From contig JAZQUU010000042.1 of assembly GCA_045631485.1 (NCBI GenBank), forward strand, positions 1 to 9,527: a stretch of DNA of 9,527 bases, read 5' to 3'. This document shows positions 5,711-9,527 of the stretch, one piece after another. Origin of the DNA: SIG452 sp045631485. Its GTDB lineage: Bacteria; Bacillota; Clostridia; UMGS1840. A program made the translations under genes and the position numbers. How positions within the stretch are numbered: the stretch's first letter is position 1; each line of letters begins with the position of its first letter. The notes beneath the pieces are model-generated. The model was given only the letters and a program-made list of their open reading frames with translations, had not been told where the DNA came from and did not search any database.

Positions 5711-6619
5711 CCCGAACAATAACCGAAGCAGCATAAAATAACATACCGAAACGATGCCGTAAACGACTCTTCCCAAAAAGAGAGCAGGGAAGTTTACGGC
5801 ATATTTTTTATCAAAATACAGAGATTGAAACAGTACCGATAATCCTGAAAATCCGCAGAAAAACACGATAACTTCCATAGGATACCACTCTTTTAACAAA
5901 ACGGTGCCCGTGGTGATTTCCAAAAAAGCCGCTCCGATAGGGAAACATGCTTCCGGCAACGAAAGACCGCCGAGCAAATCAATCAGGGACGAAAAAAAGC
6001 AGACAAAAAATAGTAGGGAAACCATGGTTTGGGCACTTTCACTCACCGATTCCACCAACGCCTCCGACAGTTTCATATTTTTTATTTCTTTTCTTTCGTT
6101 TCTTTCGTTTCTTTCTTTTGTTTCTTTTATTTCTTTTCGTAAAATTGTTTGGGGAAGCTTTCTTCCGAAGAACCAAAGCAGGGTAACGGAAGCAAATAAA
6201 AAGCTCAGGTATGAAAGAACCCCGTCAAAAGAATTTCCAAACAAACTCCCTAAATATGCCACCGAAAAGCCAAAACCGGGAATGTTGGAAAACACAAATA
6301 AGAGACGAAATTCCCCTTTTGAAATACTGTTATTTTGATATGCCATAGAGGCAAGTCTTGCTCCCGTGGGGTATCCGCAAAACAGAGACGGAATCAACAT
6401 TTCTCTTGCAGGTTGGGATAAATTGCCGATTCTGATGTGTTTGGAAATTCCTTGCAGTGCACCCGTTTTTACCAAAATTCCTGATATCACAAGATATGGA
6501 AAAATACTCGGAACCAACACACCTCCACCAAGCTCCACCCCTTTTTGGATTCCGTTTTTTAAGGCATCGGGACAGAGCAAAAACCAAATCAGAAGTCCCC
6601 ATCCTGTCCATTTTGACAT
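5702..6619 (-). CDS. ylbJ: YlbJ/SpoVV-like sporulation membrane protein
   Basis: A 305-residue polytopic membrane protein with nucleoside-recognition/Gate-type features, most like YlbJ. In Bacillus, YlbJ (SpoVV) is a mother-cell protein of the outer forespore membrane needed to move dipicolinic acid into the spore. Supporting stretches are VLVPSIFPYLVISGIL near residue 35, GYPTGARLA at about 82-90, and the FSNIPGFGF segment near 110, which resembles the NN/SPGF region of the family. It is shorter than Bacillus YlbJ (about 400 residues). A highly charged, low-complexity loop at about 162-183 (KEIKETKERNERNERK) sits between the two membrane halves. ATG 6619 is preferred because GGGGTG (6631-6626) lies 6 nt upstream; an in-frame GTG at 6628 falls within that site. 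It has a sigma-E-like promoter and is divergent from yqfC, which supports a sporulation role. A different nucleoside-recognition protein (SpmA/SpmB-like) is less likely. Confidence 0.72.
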   Translation of the reverse strand: MSKWTGWGLLIWFLLCPDALKNGIQKGVELGGGVLVPSIFPYLVISGILVKTGALQGISKHIRIGNLSQPAREMLIPSLFCGYPTGARLASMAYQNNSISKGEFRLLFVFSNIPGFGFSVAYLGSLFGNSFDGVLSYLSFLFASVTLLWFFGRKLPQTILRKEIKETKERNERNERKEIKNMKLSEALVESVSESAQTMVSLLFFVCFFSSLIDLLGGLSLPEACFPIGAAFLEITTGTVLLKEWYPMEVIVFFCGFSGLSVLFQSLYFDKKYAVNFPALFLGRVVYGIVSVCYFMLLRLLFGLV

Positions 6620-6643
6620 AATTTTCACCCCGTTTCATATAAT
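6616..6643 (+). promoter_or_regulatory. Sigma-E-like promoter for yqfC-yqfD-phoH
   Basis: A -10 of CATATAAT (6636-6643) matches seven of eight positions of the sigma-E consensus CATACAHT. ACATAAT at 6616-6622 is a plausible -35 with a 13-nt spacer, one shorter than ideal. The -35 covers the start codon of the divergent ylbJ. Alternatively, TTGACA (6613-6618) with TATAAT (6638-6643) gives a sigma-A pair, but the spacer is 19 nt. Confidence 0.5.
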
Positions 6644-6659
6644 GTTAGCACATTATATG
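6636..6659. promoter_or_regulatory. Perfect 24-bp dyad between ylbJ and yqfC
   Basis: CATATAATG (6636-6644), loop TTAGCA, CATTATATG (6651-6659): 9-bp arms with no mismatch. Each arm supplies the -10 element of one of the two divergent promoters, so the symmetry probably reflects paired promoters. A repressor operator or mRNA hairpin is also possible. Confidence 0.7.
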
Positions 6660-6680
6660 GAAAAGCTCACGGGATTATGC
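6652..6680 (-). promoter_or_regulatory. Sigma-E-like promoter for ylbJ
   Basis: Read on the minus strand, GCATAAT (6680-6674) fits six of seven positions of the sigma-E -35 consensus KMATATT. CATATAAT (6659-6652) fits seven of eight of the -10 consensus. The spacer is exactly 14 nt. The predicted start near 6645 leaves a leader of about 25 nt containing the ribosome binding site. Confidence 0.62.
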
Positions 6681-6686
6681 CGTGAG
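6666..6686 (+). promoter_or_regulatory. Stem-loop in the yqfC leader
   Basis: A perfect 7-bp hairpin, CTCACGG (6666-6672), loop GATTATG, CCGTGAG (6680-6686). It ends 2 nt before the yqfC ribosome binding site AAAGGTG (6689-6695). It leaves that site free and may stabilise the mRNA 5' end. In DNA it also spans the ylbJ -35 element. Confidence 0.5.
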
Positions 6687-6699
6687 AGAAAGGTGAAAT

Positions 6700-7041
6700 A
6701 TGAAACGAAACAGCAATAAAAAACCGAAAAAGGAAACTTCAAACAGAAAAAATCCAATCACGGCAGAATCTGCACCCATACCGTCTGCCCCCAAAACTTT
6801 GTCGGAACGGCTTGGGATTTCTCCCGAAATTCTGCTCGGGGAACCTAAAATCACCGTGACGGGTGATTTTTTGGTGGAGATTGTCAACCACAAGGGGATT
6901 ATCAGTTTATCTGAAGAACAAATCGAGATAAACACCCGTAAATACATTTATAAAATCTGCGGCAACTCTTTAATGATTACCTCGTTAACCGATGAAGAAC
7001 TGACGATTTCGGGAAATGTGCAGACCATTGAAAAACAGTAG
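6700..7041 (+). CDS. yqfC: Sporulation protein YqfC
   Basis: A 113-residue small protein of the YqfC/YabP family, conserved in endospore formers and made in the mother cell under sigma-E in Bacillus. Its molecular role is not well defined. The family core is in the second half: LGISPEILLGEPKITVTG at about 39-56, then NHKGIISLSEEQIEINT and a C-terminal stretch with ELTISG. It is about 20 residues longer than the Bacillus protein because of a lysine- and asparagine-rich N-terminus (KRNSNKKPKKETSNRK), probably disordered. AAAGGTG at 6689-6695 lies 4 nt before the ATG. It is the first gene of an operon with yqfD, which starts 11 nt after it. The yqfD ribosome binding site overlaps the yqfC stop codon, which favours coupled translation. 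Confidence 0.9.
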   Translation: MKRNSNKKPKKETSNRKNPITAESAPIPSAPKTLSERLGISPEILLGEPKITVTGDFLVEIVNHKGIISLSEEQIEINTRKYIYKICGNSLMITSLTDEELTISGNVQTIEKQ

Positions 7042-7052
7042 GAGGGATTTTT

Positions 7053-8225
7053 TTGATTCGTGCTTATCGGTTTTTAAGAGGGTACCGATGCTATCGTGCC
7101 ACGGGAATCCATCTGGAAAAATTTTTGAATCTTTGCCTTTCGCATAAACTGTATCTTTGGAATATCTGCCGTCCCGATGTAAATACCATGTTTTTTTGCG
7201 TGAGCAACCGCGGTGCGGCGCTAATTTGTGAATTTGCCGAAAAAACGGGGACATCTCTTCTATCGGAGGAGGGGAGAGGGCTTCCCGTTCTTATGAAAAC
7301 TGTGAAAAAAAGAAGAATATTTTTGGTGTCTGCAATTTGTTGTTTCGTGGGGATTTTTGCAGCGTCTTCCTTTATCTGGACGGTGAGCTTTGATGCTCCC
7401 GACGGGATTGACACGGGAGAAATCCGTTCGTTTTTAAAAGAAAACGGGTTGGGAGTGGGGAGCATCAGAAAAACGGTGGACACCACTTATGTCTCCAACC
7501 AAATTATCAATCGTTTTCCCCAGGTGTTGTGGGCAAATGTGGAGCTTTCGGACACCAATCTCACGGTAACCCTTGTTCCCCGAACGGATGCGCCGCCAAT
7601 CGTTCCCAAGGATGTGCCTGCCAATATTGTGGCAAAAAAGAATGGCTACATCAAGGAAATTACCGCCGAAAACGGTGACGCTCTGGTCAGAGTGGGAGAT
7701 ACGGTGGTAAAAGATCAGGTGTTGATTTCGGGCTTGATTCCAAGTCCCACCGTGGGAACACGGTATATTCATTCCCAAGGAAGTGTCCGTGCGGTGACCT
7801 GGGAAGAAAAGTCGTACGAAATGAAACTGTATGAATATGTGAAAGTTCCCACGGGGAATGAGAAAATTCATCGGGAGGCGGAACTTTCTTTCTTAAAAAT
7901 CCCATTGGATTTCGGGCAAAGTATTGACTTTTATAATTATGATAGTATAATAAAAGAAAAGCATTTCCTGTTTGTGACCTATCGGAAAACTGTTTTTTTG
8001 GAATATACTCTGAAAAAGCAGGAACGAACCGAAGAGGATGCCATAAAAGAGGCAACCGACCGATTCTTAAAAGAACTTTCCGAGCAGGGAATCGAAGATT
8101 TGATTTCACTAAAAACGCAGTCGGAACCCTTATCCGGGGATTGCATTCTGGTGACGGTGTTTGCCGAATGCGAGGAGGAGCTCGGGGTATCCCGTTCCAT
8201 CCCAAAACCGACTGACGAAGAATAA
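7053..8225 (+). CDS. yqfD: Sporulation protein YqfD
   Basis: A 390-residue single-pass membrane protein of the YqfD family, required for efficient sporulation in Bacillus; its exact biochemical role is unclear. Residues 1-87 are a basic cytoplasmic domain (MIRAYRFLRGYRCYRATGIH). A transmembrane helix covers about 88-110, after KTVKKRR. Residues 115-178 look like a POTRA-type alpha/beta domain, and about 191-229 (GYIKEITAENGDALVRVGDT) like a short barrel-sandwich segment. The C-terminal part is alpha/beta with a charged tail. The length is close to the Bacillus protein. The start is TTG at 7053, supported by AGGAGG at 7040-7045 with 7 nt spacing; no ATG occurs nearby, and the N-terminal residues match the family. 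phoH starts 11 nt downstream, so the three genes form one operon. Confidence 0.92.
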   Translation: MIRAYRFLRGYRCYRATGIHLEKFLNLCLSHKLYLWNICRPDVNTMFFCVSNRGAALICEFAEKTGTSLLSEEGRGLPVLMKTVKKRRIFLVSAICCFVGIFAASSFIWTVSFDAPDGIDTGEIRSFLKENGLGVGSIRKTVDTTYVSNQIINRFPQVLWANVELSDTNLTVTLVPRTDAPPIVPKDVPANIVAKKNGYIKEITAENGDALVRVGDTVVKDQVLISGLIPSPTVGTRYIHSQGSVRAVTWEEKSYEMKLYEYVKVPTGNEKIHREAELSFLKIPLDFGQSIDFYNYDSIIKEKHFLFVTYRKTVFLEYTLKKQERTEEDAIKEATDRFLKELSEQGIEDLISLKTQSEPLSGDCILVTVFAECEEELGVSRSIPKPTDEE

Positions 8226-8236
8226 AAGAGGTATGT

Positions 8237-9223
8237 ATGGAGAAAGAAATTTTGCTCAGTTCCGTGGACGAAGCCATTCGTCTCTTTGGCAATTTCGATG
8301 AAAATATTCTGCTCATTGAAAAAGAGCTCGGTGTAAAAATTTTTCACAGAAACGGGATTGTGAAAACAAGCGGAGAAGAAGTTGCGGTTACTATGGCAAC
8401 CGAGGTGCTGGAAGGTCTCATTCAACGCTTGAAATTTGAAGAATCCTTAGATGAACAGACCGTTCGGTATTTAATCAGTATGGCAAGAGAGGGCAACGTG
8501 AAATCGGTTGCCGAAATCGGCGGAAACTGTGTCTGTGTGACGGCTAAGGGAAAACCCATCAAGCCCAAAACATTGGGGCAGAAAGCATATATCGAAAATA
8601 TCGAGAAAAATATTATCAATCTTGGCATCGGCCCTGCAGGAACGGGGAAAACCTATCTTGCGGTTGCTTGTGCGGTTACGGCGTTTAAAAACAAAGAGGT
8701 TTCCCGTATCATTTTAACCCGTCCTGCCATTGAAGCAGGGGAAAAGCTTGGATTCTTGCCCGGGGATTTGCAGTCCAAAATCGACCCGTATTTAAGACCG
8801 CTCTACGATGCACTCTTTGATTGCTTAGGCTCCGATACCTTTAGCAAGTATTCCGAAAAAGGTTTAATTGAGGTGGCACCCCTTGCCTATATGAGAGGTA
8901 GAACTTTAGATGATTGCTTTGTGATTTTGGACGAAGCACAGAATACCACTCCCGAGCAGATGAAAATGTTTTTGACCCGTATCGGTTTTAACACCAAAGC
9001 GGTTATCACGGGAGACATCACCCAGACCGACTTACCCTTCGGCAAAAAATCGGGCTTAAAGGAAGCGGTTTCCATCTTAAAAAATATCGAGGGCATTTCC
9101 ATTACCATGCTTTCTCATAAAGACGTTGTCCGTCATCCGTTGGTTCAGAAAATCATTTTGGCATACGAAAAGCACGAACAACAAAAATTAAGAAAAACCC
9201 GTTATCAGGGAAATGAAAAATAA
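8237..9223 (+). CDS. phoH: PhoH family ATPase
   Basis: A 328-residue cytosolic P-loop NTPase of the PhoH/PhoL family, related to helicase domain 1 and thought to act on RNA. Residues 1-100 hold the KH-like N-terminal region. The ATPase core has Walker A GPAGTGKT (132-139), the family stretch TRPAIEAGEKLGFLPGD (161-177), Walker B VILDEAQN (229-236), TGDITQTDLP (258-267) and SHKDVVRHPLV (293-303). The length is normal and all catalytic motifs are intact. The start is ATG 8237, with AAAAGAGGT at 8224-8232. It is the last gene of the yqfC-yqfD-phoH operon, an order seen widely in Firmicutes. There yqfF and ybeY normally follow; neither appears before the tRNA. Its expression may need another promoter outside sporulation, and I see no obvious one. 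Confidence 0.96.
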   Translation: MEKEILLSSVDEAIRLFGNFDENILLIEKELGVKIFHRNGIVKTSGEEVAVTMATEVLEGLIQRLKFEESLDEQTVRYLISMAREGNVKSVAEIGGNCVCVTAKGKPIKPKTLGQKAYIENIEKNIINLGIGPAGTGKTYLAVACAVTAFKNKEVSRIILTRPAIEAGEKLGFLPGDLQSKIDPYLRPLYDALFDCLGSDTFSKYSEKGLIEVAPLAYMRGRTLDDCFVILDEAQNTTPEQMKMFLTRIGFNTKAVITGDITQTDLPFGKKSGLKEAVSILKNIEGISITMLSHKDVVRHPLVQKIILAYEKHEQQKLRKTRYQGNEK

Positions 9224-9276
9224 TGAAAAAAAATGTCTTAGCCGGCTACGACAGTTTTTTTAGGGTATGTTTTTTA

Positions 9277-9290
9277 AGGTTCAAGTCCTG
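9277..9290 (+). repeat. Inverted copy of the tRNA-Pro T-arm
   Basis: AGGTTCAAGTCCTG is identical to the T-stem and loop of the tRNA at 9348-9361, but lies on the opposite strand, 57 nt away. The terminator hairpin sits between the two copies. It could be a scar of tRNA-directed insertion or a partial tRNA duplication. Confidence 0.6.
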
Positions 9291-9296
9291 CATACG

Positions 9297-9336
9297 AAAA
9301 AAAGAGCCACCCACGCTTGTGGATGACTCTTTTTTT
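9297..9336 (-). terminator. Intrinsic terminator of tRNA-Pro
   Basis: On the minus strand, seven A and GAGTCATCCAC pair with GTGGGTGGCTC and seven U around an AAGC loop, giving 18 pairs with two G-U wobbles. Read on the plus strand the same two positions become C/A mismatches, so the stem is best in the tRNA direction. It may still stop phoH transcripts less efficiently. It overlaps the last A of the tRNA CCA. Confidence 0.85.
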
Positions 9337-9412
9337 GGTCGAGGTGACAGGACTTGAACCTGCGGCATCTTGGTCCCAAACCAAGCACTCTACCAAACTG
9401 AGCTACGCCTCG
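9336..9412 (-). tRNA. tRNA-Pro (anticodon UGG)
   Basis: A 77-nt cloverleaf including an encoded CCA end. The acceptor is CGAGGCG with CACCTCG, the D arm is GCTC/GAGT with loop AGTTTGGTA, the anticodon stem is CTTGG/CCAAG with loop TTTGGGA (anticodon TGG), the variable loop is ATGCC, and the T arm is GCAGG/CCTGT with loop TTCAAGT. Pair 6-67 is C/A instead of a Watson-Crick pair. The C1-G72 pair and the G35-G36-G37 context fit proline tRNA. It has its own consensus promoter and terminator, so it is a single-gene unit. Confidence 0.95.
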
Positions 9413-9426
9413 AAACAACGCTATAT

Positions 9427-9455
9427 ATTATACCTTTTTATGCCACGGCTGTCAA
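9427..9455 (-). promoter_or_regulatory. Consensus sigma-A promoter of tRNA-Pro
   Basis: On the minus strand, TTGACA (9455-9450) and TATAAT (9432-9427) are separated by exactly 17 nt. The predicted start near 9420 lies about 8 nt before the mature tRNA 5' end, typical of a stable RNA promoter. Beyond it, 9456-9527 holds nothing I can identify. Confidence 0.9.
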
Positions 9456-9527
9456 GTACAAAAAGTGCGGCGGAGTGAGATAAAAAGAAGCGTTTTTCCG
9501 TGACAACGGCATAGTGTTGTGCTACAA

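Larger units (their letters stand above)
9223..9357 (+). other. 44-codon frame overlapping the phoH stop
   Basis: ATG at 9223 overlaps the phoH stop (TAATG). The frame runs 44 codons through the terminator hairpin and into the antisense of the tRNA before TGA at 9355-9357. The 4-nt coupling geometry resembles a real downstream gene start, for example a yqfF relic. However, the later part only reads through tRNA-locus DNA, so I do not call it a gene. I recognise nothing in the peptide. Confidence 0.15.

Noticed and set aside
5904..6338. 144-codon plus-strand frame opposite ylbJ
   Set aside because: It is antisense to a well-supported membrane protein; its serine and phenylalanine runs come from the low-complexity tract on the other strand.
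6613..6643. Sigma-A promoter (TTGACA, TATAAT) as the main promoter for yqfC
   Set aside because: The spacer is 19 nt and the -10 fits the sigma-E consensus in a sporulation context, so sigma-E is preferred; the sigma-A reading is kept only as an alternative.
9456..9527. Possible 3' or 5' end of another gene at the right edge
   Set aside because: A minus-strand frame is open from the edge but runs through the tRNA promoter; no motif or start supports it.

Overview
The window looks like chromosomal DNA from an endospore-forming Firmicute of class Clostridia, probably an uncultured gut or rumen lineage. The evidence is a sporulation cluster (ylbJ/spoVV-like, yqfC, yqfD, phoH), a three-SLH S-layer protein, AGGAGG-type ribosome binding sites, consensus TTGACA-N17-TATAAT promoters, and AT-leaning DNA with many palindromic intergenic repeats. 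I see no phage, transposase or CRISPR genes and no clearly new multi-gene system. The least explained DNA is the repeat-rich spacer after the S-layer gene.

Layout. Bases 1-226 are non-coding and hold two GTAGGG-type palindromes and a short heptamer repeat. Bases 227-1114 encode a TIGR01212/YhcC-type radical SAM protein. Bases 1115-1537 form a promoter and leader region with two strong sigma-A promoters, several stem-loops and a possible attenuator. Bases 1538-4405 encode a secreted 955-residue SLH-domain S-layer protein with strong codon bias, closed by a UUCG-loop terminator. Bases 4468-5200 hold no gene but contain three copies of one two-hairpin repeat family, a GTAGGGG-bounded palindrome, a C/G-rich palindrome, six heptamer copies and a stretch resembling a decayed T-box leader.

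Bases 5240-5710 encode a TspO/MBR membrane protein. It converges on, and overlaps by 9 bp, a minus-strand YlbJ/SpoVV-like membrane protein (5702-6619). That gene is divergent from the yqfC-yqfD-phoH operon (6700-9223). The 80-bp divergent spacer carries a perfect 24-bp dyad whose two arms each supply a -10 element resembling the mother-cell sigma-E consensus, so both sporulation transcription units are probably switched on together. Downstream on the minus strand are a tRNA-Pro(UGG), its consensus promoter and its terminator. An inverted copy of 14 nt of its T-arm lies between phoH and the tRNA.

How the parts fit: ylbJ/spoVV, yqfC and yqfD belong to the mother-cell (sigma-E) programme in Bacillus, and phoH commonly follows yqfD. 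The usual next genes (yqfF, ybeY) are absent here; a 44-codon frame overlapping the phoH stop is all that follows. The S-layer gene, TspO and the radical SAM gene look like independent units placed beside this cluster.
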